Below, piece after piece: positions 9,447 to 18,585 of a stretch of 64,000 bases of DNA. The stretch covers positions 62,001-126,000 of the forward strand of contig NZ_JBHSXH010000004.1 of assembly GCF_042662625.1 (NCBI RefSeq), read 5' to 3'. The number at the start of each line of letters is the position of its first letter. Position 1 is the first letter of the stretch. This stretch comes from Halopelagius fulvigenes. GTDB taxonomy: Archaea; Halobacteriota; Halobacteria; Halobacteriales; Haloferacaceae. A program made the translations under genes and the position numbers. The notes under the pieces are model-generated. The model saw only the letters and a program-made list of their open reading frames with translations. It made no database searches and had not been told where the DNA came from.

Positions 9447-9516
9447 GGCTGATTTTTCGCTCCGTTCCTGACGGCCAACAAGGCTGATTTTCCGCTCCGT
9501 TCTTGACGGCCAACAA
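9447..9516. repeat. Two tandem 35-base repeats
   Basis: Two copies of a 35-base unit lie head to tail at 9447-9481 and 9482-9516. Each begins ggctgatttt and ends gacggccaacaa. They differ at only two positions. They fill most of the gap between the second permease and the ATPase gene, and sit directly before the AT-rich promoter of the ATPase (aataataaatag at 9518-9529). Confidence 0.9.
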
Positions 9517-9553
9517 AAATAATAAATAGTTACGATAGAAACGTTCGCTAAGT

Positions 9554-10783
9554 ATGAGCCGAATCCTATTCGACAGCGTAACGAAGCGGTACGAGGGAGA
9601 CATCCTCGCCGTGGACCAGTTCGACCTCGAGATCGAGGACGGGGAGTTTCTGACGCTCGTCGGTCCCAGCGGGTCCGGCAAGTCGACGCTGCTTCGGATG
9701 CTCGCGGGCCTCGAAGAGATAACGGACGGCGAGATACGCATCGGCGACACGCCGGTCAACCGGCTTCCGCCGCGCAAGCGGGACATCGCGATGGTGTTTC
9801 AGAACTACGCGCTGTACCCCCACCTCTCGGTGCGGGACAACATGGCGTTCGGCCTCAAGCGCTCGACGGACCTCCCGGCCGAGGAGATAAACGAACGCGT
9901 CGAGGAGGCGGCCGACCTCATGGGCATCGGCGAACTCCTCGACCAGAAGCCGAAGCACCTCTCCGGCGGTCAGCGTCAACGGGTGGCGACCGGCCGCGCC
10001 ATCGTCCGCGACCCCGCCGTGTTCCTGTTCGACGAACCGCTCTCGAATCTGGACGCGAAACTCCGCAAGCACATGCGGACCGAACTCCAGCGCCTCCAGC
10101 AGACGTTCGAGACGACGACTATCTACGTGACGCACGACCAGGAGGAGGCGATGACGATGAGCGACCGCATCGCCATCCTCAACAACGGAACGCTCCAGCA
10201 GGTGGGGTCGCCCCGCGAGGTGTACAACCGGCCGAAGAACACGTTCGTCGCGCAGTTCATCGGCAGCCCCTCGATGAACATGTTCGTCTCCGAGTTGGAC
10301 CTCTCGGGCGAGCAGGCCCGGTTCACGGGCGACATCGAACTTCCGATTCCGAAGCGGCAGGCGGAGGCCATCGCCGCGCGGAGCGACGCCGAGCGGTTCC
10401 TGTTGGGCGTCCGCCCGGAGCACATCCACGTCCACGAGACGCCGACGGAGGAGTCGGTGCGGGCGTTCGTGGACATCATCGAACCCCTCGGGAGCAACGA
10501 CCTGCTGTACTTCGACTTGGAGGACCACGTCGACGTCTCCTCCGTCATCGCCGACGACATCGACATCGGCGCGGACGAGCAAGGCGACAGAGAGGAGTAC
10601 AAGGTGTTCATCGAACCGGATTCGATTCCCGCGCGGTACGAACGGAGCGACGACCCGGTCTACCTCACGTTCGACACGGAACACGTCCACGTGTTCGATC
10701 CGAACACCGGCGAGAACCTGAGTCTGAGCACCGCGTCGGTCGCCGAAGCCCAGACGGAGTCGGCGACGGGGACGAGCGACTGA
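9554..10783 (+). CDS. Sugar ABC transporter ATPase, MalK/UgpC type
   Basis: The 409-residue protein powers the transporter from the cytoplasmic side. It has Walker A GPSGSGKST at residues 37-45, the Q-loop at VFQNYALYPH, the signature LSGGQRQRV at 136-144, Walker B VFLFDE at 156-161, the D-loop NLDAKL and the switch histidine in VTHDQEE. After about residue 240 come TOBE/OB-fold domains (LGVRPEHIHVHE) that in MalK relatives bind regulators. Its own AT-rich promoter lies about 27 bases upstream, so it may also be transcribed separately and serve other permeases. Confidence 0.93.
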   Translation: MSRILFDSVTKRYEGDILAVDQFDLEIEDGEFLTLVGPSGSGKSTLLRMLAGLEEITDGEIRIGDTPVNRLPPRKRDIAMVFQNYALYPHLSVRDNMAFGLKRSTDLPAEEINERVEEAADLMGIGELLDQKPKHLSGGQRQRVATGRAIVRDPAVFLFDEPLSNLDAKLRKHMRTELQRLQQTFETTTIYVTHDQEEAMTMSDRIAILNNGTLQQVGSPREVYNRPKNTFVAQFIGSPSMNMFVSELDLSGEQARFTGDIELPIPKRQAEAIAARSDAERFLLGVRPEHIHVHETPTEESVRAFVDIIEPLGSNDLLYFDLEDHVDVSSVIADDIDIGADEQGDREEYKVFIEPDSIPARYERSDDPVYLTFDTEHVHVFDPNTGENLSLSTASVAEAQTESATGTSD

Positions 10784-10860
10784 CCCCATGACCGCTATCC
10801 GACGGACGAACGACGGCGACGAAACCGACCCGTGACCCCAGCATCCCCCACAGCACACCC

Positions 10861-11592
10861 ATGACCGTAGACGACATCACAGAGTACGGACGCGAGACGG
10901 ACGCCGACTCGGAGGCCGCCGCGAACGTCTCGGGGCGGGGGGTCGGCGTCACCGACCGGACGTGGCGTCGCCTCGGCCACGAACTGACGAACGCCCGGAG
11001 CATCGCCGACTTCGTGCGGACCGTCGAGCGGTACGGGTGGACCCCGCCGCTCCTCGCGCTAACGCTTCTCGGCGGCGTGCGGGGCGTCTTCGAGTACCTC
11101 TCGGAACCGTTCGCGATGTCGCAGGGGTACGTCTTCGCCGGGTGGCAACTGGCGCTCGGCATCAACCTCCTGTACGGCCTCTTCTTCGTCGGCTTCGTCT
11201 GCTTCCTCTACTTCGGCGTCGCCGGCGCCATCGCGGGCCACCTCTCCGAGGAGACGGCGATGGAGACGGCGATGTTCAAAGTCGGCGGATACCTGATGCT
11301 CCTGTTCGTCCCGGTGGTGATAGTCAGCGCGGCGCTCGCCGCCACCATCCCCGCGCCGGAGATCGTCGTCGCGGGTGCGGAACCCGTCTCCGAAGTCGTC
11401 GCCTCGCACGAGGCGGTGGCCGACAGCCCGCAGATGCGGGTCGTGGGGACGATGATGGCGGGGGTGTGGATTCTCGTCGGATTCCTGCTGCTCCCGGTCG
11501 TGAGCGAACTGTACGGCATCGACAAGAAGCAGAGCGTCCTCTCGGTTCTCCCGGTGACGCTGGTCGCGGTCGTCGCGACGCAGTTACTCTAG
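10861..11592 (+). CDS. Multi-pass membrane protein, Yip1-like
   Basis: The 243-residue product has a hydrophilic N-terminus of about 60 residues and then four or five hydrophobic segments (for example INLLYGLFFVGFVCFLYF and VVIVSAALAATI). The layout resembles the Yip1 domain family of membrane proteins often found beside haloarchaeal sugar transporters. It follows the ATPase gene by 77 bases in the same direction, so it is probably part of the transporter operon. Its role is unknown. It may help in assembly or regulation of the transporter. Confidence 0.65.
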   Translation: MTVDDITEYGRETDADSEAAANVSGRGVGVTDRTWRRLGHELTNARSIADFVRTVERYGWTPPLLALTLLGGVRGVFEYLSEPFAMSQGYVFAGWQLALGINLLYGLFFVGFVCFLYFGVAGAIAGHLSEETAMETAMFKVGGYLMLLFVPVVIVSAALAATIPAPEIVVAGAEPVSEVVASHEAVADSPQMRVVGTMMAGVWILVGFLLLPVVSELYGIDKKQSVLSVLPVTLVAVVATQLL

Positions 11593-11606
11593 CGGTCCTC
11601 CGCCTT

Positions 11607-13271
11607 TTAGCCGTCCATCGCCTCCTCGGGGCCGACCTTCGGGTCGTCGAGCACCCGGTCGGCCGTCGGCGGGCGTTCGTCGAACAGGACCCCGTCGATT
11701 CGGACGAGGGTGGTGACGAACTCGACGGCGCGAATCAGCCCCGCCACGCGGATCTGGTAGGGGTCCAGACCGCCGCCGTCGGCGGTCACGTCGTCGACGA
11801 CGCTCCCGTCTTTCGATATCGCGGTCCGGCGGTGACCCGCCGCATACCGCGAGCGCAGGTCGGCCAGCGCGTCCATCGGGTCCATCCCGGCGTTTCTCGC
11901 CAGCGTCTTCGGGATGGATTCGAGGACGTCGGCGAACTCCTCCACCGCGAGTTGCTCTCGCCCGTCGAACCGCGGCGCGAGTTCCCTGACCGCGTGCGCC
12001 GCCGACACCTCCGCCGCTCCCCCCGCGGGGAGCGCTTTCGGCGTTATGACGCAGGCGCGGAGCGCGTTCTTGCTGTCTCTGACGCGACGCTCCGCCTCCT
12101 CCGCGGCCGCCTGCGTCCCGCCTCGCACGACGAGCGTAACCGCGGGCGATCCGGCGTCGGCGGGCGGTTCGAAGGCGATCCAGTCGTCGTCACGGCCCGC
12201 GTCGCGGAAGCGCACCGTCGCGTGACCGAGGATGTCGGGGTCGATTCGCTCGTTCGGGCGGACCGGTCCGCGGTGCGTCGCGCCGGTGGCCCGCTTGATG
12301 TACTCGAAGTCGGTGTACTTGACGTTCCGAAGCAGTATCGCCCCGTGGCGGGCCAGTTCCTTGGCGACGGCCATGTCCGCGTCGCCGGTCACGACCACGG
12401 CGACGGCCCCCGTCGCCGCGATGGCCGCGGCGATTCGCTCGCTGTCTCTGCGCCCGTTCGCTATCCGTTCGGCGTCGGCGTCGTCCTCGACGGAGACGTT
12501 CACGTTCGCCGAGAGGCTTCGGGGCTTGAGACTCCCGTCTACGAGCAACACCGGCCCCGTCGCCGGGAGGAGGTGTTCCGCGGTCACGACCGTCTCCGGG
12601 AGGACGACCCCCTCGACGAGCGTCGAGTCGGAGACGCTCCCGCCGGGGACGGCGACGGTTTTAGCGTGGTCGAGTCTGACGCTTCCGCTCCGGGGGTCGG
12701 AGACGCGCATGACCGCATCGACCACCGTGTCGGCGAACTCGGCGAGTTGCCACTCCGCCTCGCGGCCGTTCGTCATCCCCGTCGTCGCGACGGCGCGCAG
12801 TCGGTCGCAGTCGAGTCTCCCGGCGGCGTTCGTCAGCGGAATCGCCGCCTCGTTCCACCGCTCTAGCGTCCGCTGAGCGCCGATGGAGAACCCCTCTATC
12901 ACGTCGTTCGGGTGGACGCCGCGGTCGATGAGGTCCATCGCCGCGGTCGTCAACTCCGACGCGAGGAGGACGAACGTGGTCGAACCGTCGCCGTAGTCAG
13001 CCTCGTGGTCCTCGACGGCCCGGACGAAGCGCTGTGCGACCGGGTGGTCCGTCTCCCCTTCGAACTCCTCGACGATGGCGCTCCCGTCGTTGCTGACGAA
13101 CCAGCGGAGTTCGTCGTCGGGCATCCGACGGACGACCATCTTGTCCAGCCCTAACGGTCCGAGCGTGCTCCGGACGAGGCCGCCCATCTCCTCCGACGCG
13201 TCCCGGATCATCCGCCGAGTCTCCGGACCCGGCACCGCCGACCAACCTGTGTATAGTTCGTTCGTGGCCAT
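11607..13271 (-). CDS. Divergent group II chaperonin (TCP-1/cpn60 family)
   Basis: The 554-residue protein has the full length of a thermosome subunit. Nucleotide-binding motifs are kept but altered: STLGPLGLDKMVV (35-47) where normal subunits have LGPKGMDKM, SNDGSAIVEEF (60-70) for NDGATIL, and YGDGSTTF (93-100) for GDGTT. PAGGAAEVSAA near residue 410 matches the PGGGAxE motif. The apical domain is recognisable (GDADMAVAKELARHGAILLRNV). The changed residues suggest a paralogue distinct from the main thermosome subunits. Whether it forms rings or refolds proteins is open. It is convergent with the Yip1-like gene. Confidence 0.8.
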   Translation of the reverse strand: MATNELYTGWSAVPGPETRRMIRDASEEMGGLVRSTLGPLGLDKMVVRRMPDDELRWFVSNDGSAIVEEFEGETDHPVAQRFVRAVEDHEADYGDGSTTFVLLASELTTAAMDLIDRGVHPNDVIEGFSIGAQRTLERWNEAAIPLTNAAGRLDCDRLRAVATTGMTNGREAEWQLAEFADTVVDAVMRVSDPRSGSVRLDHAKTVAVPGGSVSDSTLVEGVVLPETVVTAEHLLPATGPVLLVDGSLKPRSLSANVNVSVEDDADAERIANGRRDSERIAAAIAATGAVAVVVTGDADMAVAKELARHGAILLRNVKYTDFEYIKRATGATHRGPVRPNERIDPDILGHATVRFRDAGRDDDWIAFEPPADAGSPAVTLVVRGGTQAAAEEAERRVRDSKNALRACVITPKALPAGGAAEVSAAHAVRELAPRFDGREQLAVEEFADVLESIPKTLARNAGMDPMDALADLRSRYAAGHRRTAISKDGSVVDDVTADGGGLDPYQIRVAGLIRAVEFVTTLVRIDGVLFDERPPTADRVLDDPKVGPEEAMDG

Positions 13272-13349
13272 GGTTACTTCGAGAGCGAGTTACCGTGTCG
13301 ATTCGGGCAATCCCTAATAATCGTTCGGGATATCGCTCGTCAAGAGGCG

Positions 13350-13541
13350 CTACTGGATCAGGTAGTTATCGTACGCCAGCGCTGCTGCGAGGAGCACCAG
13401 CAGGGTATACCCCACTTCCACGATGAGCGGTTCCCCGTTGCCGCGAAGCCAGAGGATGCCGGCGGCCGCGACCACGACTGTTGCGACGACGAGAGCAACG
13501 AGCACTCCGACGTTACGCCTGTTATCGAGGTTGACAGACAT
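13350..13541 (-). CDS. Small two-helix membrane protein
   Basis: The 63-residue product starts MSVNLDNRR and has two hydrophobic segments, at about residues 11-30 and 36-56, joined by a short polar loop (WLRGNGEPL). It lies in the same direction as the chaperonin gene just downstream of it (leftward). The ATG at 13541 was chosen over an upstream TTG. Function is unknown, and small proteins of this shape are common and poorly conserved in haloarchaea. Confidence 0.55.
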   Translation of the reverse strand: MSVNLDNRRNVGVLVALVVATVVVAAAGILWLRGNGEPLIVEVGYTLLVLLAAALAYDNYLIQ

Positions 13542-13989
13542 TAGCAAGATTTTGCCCGTCTCGATATAAATAAATATTGGTTCGAATTGTCACGACTCCT
13601 CCCCGAGGTAGCGAACGGGACGGAACGACGAGGTACGGTGACGAACGCGGAGTTATCGCTCGCAGACGGTGCGTCTGACGACTTCGACAGTACCGGTAGA
13701 ACGCACCGCGCAAGTCGGACGGGGAGCGGTTCAGGAGCTACGAGGGGACAGGCGCACTCCCCGGCCGACCGCCGCGCGCGGCGGTATGACTGACTCGATT
13801 TTCGCACGGTTGGTCGCTCGGCGGCGACCAATCGAAGTGTATCCTGATGGATACATAACGTTTTTGATCCGCCCGGCTTTCCCGGAGTCGGTAATCGACG
13901 TTTCCGCCTCCCCGCCGCGCTTCTCTGCTCCTCGATTCGACAATTGTCGTAGCAACACTTAAGTGAATATCGAAAGGCCTTGGAACCGC
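13542..13989. other. Intergenic region without a clear gene
   Basis: These 448 bases separate the small membrane protein from the zinc-finger microprotein. Several overlapping open frames exist on both strands, but none has a recognisable motif. AT-rich promoter-like patches occur at about 13565-13580 and 13950-13965 (cttaagtgaatat), the second about 30 bases before the microprotein start. Confidence 0.4.
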
Positions 13990-14097
13990 ATGCGTTGCCC
14001 CCAATGCGACCAGAGTCTCACGGTTCACGAATCGTTCTACGACGACGAGTTCGTCTGCGAACCATGCGGATACCACCTTCCGAGAGGCGCGGACTGA
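13990..14097 (+). CDS. CPxCG-type zinc-finger microprotein
   Basis: A 35-residue protein is encoded from ATG 13990 to a TGA at 14095-14097. It has two paired cysteine motifs: CPQC at residues 3-6 and CEPCG at 23-27. Two such knuckles bind one zinc ion in the haloarchaeal family of single-domain zinc-finger microproteins, where some members affect biofilm, swarming or stress responses. The spacing of 16 residues between the pairs and the acidic YDDEF stretch between them fit that family. The partner of this one is unknown. Confidence 0.68.
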   Translation: MRCPQCDQSLTVHESFYDDEFVCEPCGYHLPRGAD

Positions 14098-14480
14098 CGG
14101 TACGACGGTAGCGTTCGCGCAGAATGGGGTTCACCCCCTCGCGTAGTTCCTTCTCCGTCGTTTCACTCACGCGCTTCGTCGGCTTGCTACCGATTCGCAC
14201 CGTCCCGTGGATCCGTCGGCGTCCGCACCGAAATCTGGAGACGCCCGAACTCGACGCCGGTTCCGGAACGCGTTCCGTAATAGAGAACGAGTGCGCCGGC
14301 GGCCGGCGGGTCGAACGGACGGATCGAGGCGACTCGCCGAACGTCGCCGCGCGGAATCCTCGAACTCTCCAGTTCACTTTCTCTCCCGCAAAACCGACGT
14401 CTGAGGACTTCTATCCGTCGCTGACTGGTCGGTCGGCACTCCTCGCCCGATGCTCCCTCCGTGGTATTACGACCTTAGTA

Positions 14481-14500
14481 CTGTAATGCAGGAATTACAG
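14481..14500. promoter_or_regulatory. Perfect 7-6-7 palindrome, operator-like
   Basis: CTGTAAT, six bases, ATTACAG form an exact inverted repeat about 265 bases before the GH3 start. Related half-sites lie on both sides: gtattac at 14464-14470 and ctgtaat at 14509-14515. This clustering suggests a regulator that binds several half-sites. The protein is unknown. Confidence 0.5.
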
Positions 14501-14552
14501 AACTATACCTGTAATCCTCCGAATCGACGCTGTCGCACCTCGATGCGATTCC

Positions 14553-14569
14553 GTTCTCTATATCAGAAC
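14553..14569. promoter_or_regulatory. GTTCT-N7-AGAAC palindrome
   Basis: The site reads GTTCT, CTATATC, AGAAC. The same 5-7-5 palindrome occurs near xacR and its relic (44540, 44835, 51070, 52000), so it may be a binding site for an IclR-type regulator. It lies 195 bases before the GH3 start codon. Confidence 0.45.
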
Positions 14570-14763
14570 TCCTCCGTCGAGTTTCGCCGAAGCGTCGGCG
14601 GCGCGAAAGGCGACGGCGCGACTCGCTCGGACGGCAATTATCTTGGACGGAGGGGAGAAAATAAACGTCGCTCACGTTCTCGTCTGGAACCCCCCGGCGC
14701 GCGTTCGGCGGCGGATTCCGGCGTCCGAACAGTTAAAGTGCGCGGAATAGAACACGTTCGTTG

Positions 14764-17094
14764 ATGCAGATACGTTCGAATAGCGAAGTCGGCGGGACGT
14801 CCGTCGACCGGCGAGTGGAAGAACTCCTCGACCGGATGTCGCTGGCGGAAAAGGCGGCGCAGTTGGGGTCGGTGAACGCTGACAAACTCCTCGACGAGGA
14901 GGGGAATCTCGACGAGAGCGCCGTCGAGGAACACCTCTCCGACGGCGTCGGCCATCTCACCAGAATCGGCGGCGAGGGGAGCCTCCCGCCGACCGAGGCG
15001 GCCCGCGTCACGAACGAACTCCAGACGTACCTCCGAGAGGAGACCCGCCTCGGAGTCCCCGCGATACCCCACGAGGAGTGCCTGAGCGGGTACATGGGCC
15101 CCCAAGGGACGACGTTCCCGCAGTCCATCGGCCTCGCCAGCACGTGGGACCCGGACCTCGTCAGGGAGATAACCGGCACCATCCGAACGCAGTTGGAGGC
15201 TATCGGCACCGCACACGCGCTCTCGCCCGTCCTCGACGTGGCGCGCGACCTCAGGTGGGGCCGCGTCGAGGAGACGTTCGGCGAGGACCCGTACTTGGTC
15301 GCCGCGATGGCCTGCGGGTACGTCGAAGGTCTGCAGGGCGACGGAGACGGAATCTCCGCGACGCTGAAACACTTCGCCGGCCACAGCGTCGGCGAGGGCG
15401 GGAAGAACCGGAGTTCGGTCAACCTCGGTCGGCGCGAACTCCGCGAGACGCACCTGTTCCCCTTCGAGGCTGCCGTCCGGACGGCGAACGCCGAGTCGGT
15501 GATGAACGCCTACCACGACATCGACGGCGTCCCCTGTGCGAGCGACGAGTGGTTGCTGACGGACGTTCTCCGCGGGGAGTGGGGCTTCGACGGGACGGTC
15601 GTCTCGGACTACTACAGCGTCGAGTTCCTCCGGAGCGAACACGGCGTCGCCGCCGACGAGGAGGAGGCGGGCGTGATGGCCCTCGAAGCGGGCATCGACG
15701 TCGAACTCCCCTACACGGACTGCTACGGCGACCACCTCGTGAACGCCGTCGAGGCCGGTCGCCTCTCCGAGGAGACGGTCGATACCGCGGTCCGACGCGT
15801 CCTCCGCGCGAAGGCGCGGAAGGGCCTGCTCGACGACCCGACGGTGGACGCCGACGCGGCGTCCGAACCGTTCGGCACCGAGGCGGCGGACGAACTCACC
15901 GAACGGGCCGCCCGCGAGTCGATGACGCTCCTGAGGAACGAGGACGACCTCCTCCCTCTCGTCGGCGAGGAGACGGACTCCGTCGCCGTCGTCGGTCCGA
16001 AGGCGGACGACGCCCAAGAGCTCATGGGCGATTACGCCTACGCCGCCCACTACCCCGAGGAGGAGGTCGAACTCGACGCGACGACGCCCCTCGACGCCAT
16101 CAACGCCCGCGGCGACGAACTCGGCTTCGACGTCGCCTTCGAGCAGGGATGCACAACGACCGGTCCCGAGACGGACGGCTTCGACGCCGCGGCCGACGCC
16201 GCCGCCGAGGCGGACGTCGCCGTCGCGTTCGTCGGCGCGCGGTCCGCCGTGGACTTCTCGGACTCCGACAGGGAGCGAGTGAATATGCCGAGCGTCGCCA
16301 CGAGCGGTGAAGGGTGCGACGTGACCGACCTCGGCCTCCCCGGCGTCCAACAGGAGCTCGTTGACCGCCTCGACGAGACGGGGACGCCCGTCGTCGTCGT
16401 CGTCGTCAGCGGAAAACCCCACTCCATCGAGAAGATCTCCGAGGAGGTACCCGCCGTCCTGCAGGCGTGGCTTCCGGGCGAACGCGGCGGCGAGGGCGTC
16501 GCCGCCGTCCTGTTCGGCGAACACAACCCCGGCGGTCACCTCCCCGTCTCCGTCCCGCGAACGGTGGGGCAACTGCCGGTCCACTACAGTCGGAAGCCCA
16601 ACTCGACGAACGAGGAACACGTCTACGTGGGGAGCGACCCCCTCTACCCCTTCGGCCACGGCCTGAGTTACACCGACTTCGAGTACGACGACTTCTCCCT
16701 CTCCTCGGACGAACTCGCCCCCGCGGGGACGATTACCGCGGCGGTCACCGTCGAGAACGCCGGCGACCGGGCGGGTCACGACGTCGTCCAACTGTACGTC
16801 AGCGCCGAGAACCCCAGTCAGGCCCGCCCCGTTCAGGAACTCGTCGGGTTCCGGCGGGTTTCCCTGGAGGCGGGTGAGGCCCGACGCGTCGAGTTCGAGG
16901 TGGACGCGTCGCAACTCGCCTACCACGACCGGGACTTCGACCTCAGGGTCGAAGCGGGGCCCTACGAGTTCCGAGTCGGCCACTCCGCGAGCGATATCGC
17001 CGCGTCTGCGTCGTTCGAGGTGACCGGAACGAAAGAGGTGCCGCAGACCGGACGGACGTACTTCTCAGAGACGACCGTCGCCGACGCGGAGTAA
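14764..17094 (+). CDS. Glycoside hydrolase family 3 (beta-glucosidase or beta-xylosidase)
   Basis: The 776-residue enzyme removes terminal beta-linked sugars. It shows the GH3 barrel with R161, the K202-H203 substrate-binding pair (LKHFAGHS), and the nucleophile Asp282 in VVSDYYSVEFL. The next residue is Tyr rather than the more usual Trp. The second GH3 domain begins near residue 390, and a fibronectin III-like domain is seen after about 640 (TVENAGDRAGHDVVQLYV). There is no signal peptide, so it acts in the cytoplasm on imported oligosaccharides. The context of pentose genes favours beta-xylosidase or related activity, but this is not proven. The start ATG 14764 is the first in-frame ATG, three bases after a TTG. 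Confidence 0.9.
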   Translation: MQIRSNSEVGGTSVDRRVEELLDRMSLAEKAAQLGSVNADKLLDEEGNLDESAVEEHLSDGVGHLTRIGGEGSLPPTEAARVTNELQTYLREETRLGVPAIPHEECLSGYMGPQGTTFPQSIGLASTWDPDLVREITGTIRTQLEAIGTAHALSPVLDVARDLRWGRVEETFGEDPYLVAAMACGYVEGLQGDGDGISATLKHFAGHSVGEGGKNRSSVNLGRRELRETHLFPFEAAVRTANAESVMNAYHDIDGVPCASDEWLLTDVLRGEWGFDGTVVSDYYSVEFLRSEHGVAADEEEAGVMALEAGIDVELPYTDCYGDHLVNAVEAGRLSEETVDTAVRRVLRAKARKGLLDDPTVDADAASEPFGTEAADELTERAARESMTLLRNEDDLLPLVGEETDSVAVVGPKADDAQELMGDYAYAAHYPEEEVELDATTPLDAINARGDELGFDVAFEQGCTTTGPETDGFDAAADAAAEADVAVAFVGARSAVDFSDSDRERVNMPSVATSGEGCDVTDLGLPGVQQELVDRLDETGTPVVVVVVSGKPHSIEKISEEVPAVLQAWLPGERGGEGVAAVLFGEHNPGGHLPVSVPRTVGQLPVHYSRKPNSTNEEHVYVGSDPLYPFGHGLSYTDFEYDDFSLSSDELAPAGTITAAVTVENAGDRAGHDVVQLYVSAENPSQARPVQELVGFRRVSLEAGEARRVEFEVDASQLAYHDRDFDLRVEAGPYEFRVGHSASDIAASASFEVTGTKEVPQTGRTYFSETTVADAE

Positions 17095-17181
17095 CCCGTC
17101 CTCCGGTTCGGACTCTCCTCTCCTCGTCTCTTCCGTCGATTGCGGCCGTTTCGTCGTCGAGCGAATCAGATTTTCGCCCGT

Positions 17182-18066
17182 TCAGACGACGACGGTGTCG
17201 TTGACGAGGCGTCCGATGTGGTCGATGTCGATGGTGACTCGGTCGCCCTCCGCGAGCGTGAACGACTCCGGCGGGACGAGTGCGGTCCCGGTGAGCAACA
17301 CGACCGTCTCGGGCAGGTTGTTGTGGCGGCCGAGGTAATCGACGAGATTCTCGCAGGTGGTCGCCATCTCCCCCGTCGAGGTGGCATCTTCGAACATTAC
17401 CTCGCCGTCGCGTTCGATGGTGAGAGACATCGAGAGGTCGTGAGGGTCCTCGACGGCTTCCTCGGTGGCGACGCAGGGACCGATGGCGCAGCACCGGTCG
17501 TACACCTTCGCCTGCGGGAGATAGAGCGGGTTCTCGCCCTCGATGGATCGACTGGAGACGTCGTTGCCGACGGTGTAGCCGACCACCTCCCCGCGGTGGA
17601 GGACGACGCCGAGTTCCGGTTCCGGGACGTCCCACTCAGAGTCGCCGCGGACGCCGATCGCGTCGTTCGGGCCGACCGTCCGTGACGGCGTCGCCTTTAG
17701 GAACAGTTCCGGTCGTTCGCTGTCGTAGACGTCGATGTACACCTCCGGCTTTCCGCTCTCGGCTTCGCGGGCTTGCTCGCTGATGCGGTAGGTAACGCCC
17801 GCCGCCCACACCTCGTCAGCGACGACGGGAAGGAGCGCGTCACCGTCTAAGTCGCCGGTTTCGAGGCGCTCGGCGTCCGGAATTCGGTCGCGTGCGATCG
17901 CGTCGATGGAACGGTCACTGGCGTTCGCCGCGCGAGCGAGTTCGGTGAACGAGCCGAGGTCGTCCGACGCCGTCGTCAGGTCGTACGCGTCACCGTCTTC
18001 GTCGATGACGACGAGTGAATCTGAAGTTGGCCTCTGCTTGCTACCAGGGAGTCGGTAATACCGCAT
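17182..18066 (-). CDS. xacE: Fumarylacetoacetate-hydrolase-family dehydratase, probable 2-keto-3-deoxypentonate dehydratase
   Basis: The 294-residue protein belongs to the fumarylacetoacetate hydrolase superfamily. Its core has GPNDAI, PEPELGVVL (acidic metal ligands) and the YTVGNDVSSRSIEG stretch. In Haloferax, XacE of this family removes water from 2-keto-3-deoxy-xylonate or arabinonate to give 2-oxoglutarate semialdehyde. The N-terminus MRYYRLP also resembles that enzyme from memory. The other xac genes lie about 11-34 kb away, so assignment as XacE is strong but not certain. The gene is convergent with GH3 and has an AT-rich promoter just to its right. Confidence 0.78.
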   Translation of the reverse strand: MRYYRLPGSKQRPTSDSLVVIDEDGDAYDLTTASDDLGSFTELARAANASDRSIDAIARDRIPDAERLETGDLDGDALLPVVADEVWAAGVTYRISEQAREAESGKPEVYIDVYDSERPELFLKATPSRTVGPNDAIGVRGDSEWDVPEPELGVVLHRGEVVGYTVGNDVSSRSIEGENPLYLPQAKVYDRCCAIGPCVATEEAVEDPHDLSMSLTIERDGEVMFEDATSTGEMATTCENLVDYLGRHNNLPETVVLLTGTALVPPESFTLAEGDRVTIDIDHIGRLVNDTVVV

Positions 18067-18298
18067 AGTCGTTAATGTACTGATATCGTTAAAAGAGTAC
18101 CGAGTGAAAAACGGCGCAGCGGGACTACGCAGGCGGAACAGGTGTAGAGGAGACGAGGGTCGAGACGATACCGGCCACGGAAATCGTCGTCAGCGCCGTT
18201 CCTGTTTTCAGCGTCTCCCCTCGGGTGGGGTCGCCGATTCCCCTCATCGACCGGAACTCGGAATCGCCGGTGGCTCCGGCGATGACCGCGAGAGTCGG

Positions 18299-18585
18299 TC
18301 AGGCGGGCGTCTCGTCGGAGATCACCGCCACGTCCGTCTCCTCGACGAGGAGATTCTCGCCCGTTTGGGTGTCGAACACGTGTATGTCCGACGGATCGAA
18401 CGTCACGCGGAACGCGTCGCCGACGTCCGGTTTTACATCGCTCGCGGCCTGAACACTGCACTCCTGACCGTCGATGTCGAGGTAGAGGTAGTTATCGCTG
18501 CCCGCGTTCTCCACGACTTCGACGGTCGCGGGAATCGCGTTCTCGCCCGTGGCTCCCGTCCAGATGTCCTCCGATCGGATGCCGA
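18299..18585 (-). pseudogene. C-terminal TOBE domain remnant of a sugar ABC ATPase
   Basis: Translated leftward, this fragment reads LGIRSEDIW, then NAIPATVEVVE, then IHVFDTQTGENLL and a stop at 18299. It matches the last 95 residues of MalK-type ATPases such as the one at 19366 (LGIRPEHV, NAIPATLDVHE, HIFDRETGKN). The nucleotide-binding domain is missing. The fragment is joined in frame to a piece of a GMC oxidoreductase at its upstream side, so a deletion fused the two. Confidence 0.75.

Larger units (their letters stand above)
14098..14763. other. Intergenic region upstream of the GH3 gene
   Basis: This 666-base stretch has no gene that I can support. The right part (14460-14600) is more AT-rich and carries palindromic operator-like sites, listed separately. 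A leftward open frame near 14110-14180 (VSETTEKELREG by translation) looks somewhat coding but has no match that I know. A short AT-rich element (agttaaagtg near 14728) about 30 bases before the ATG at 14764 is the likely GH3 promoter. Confidence 0.45.
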
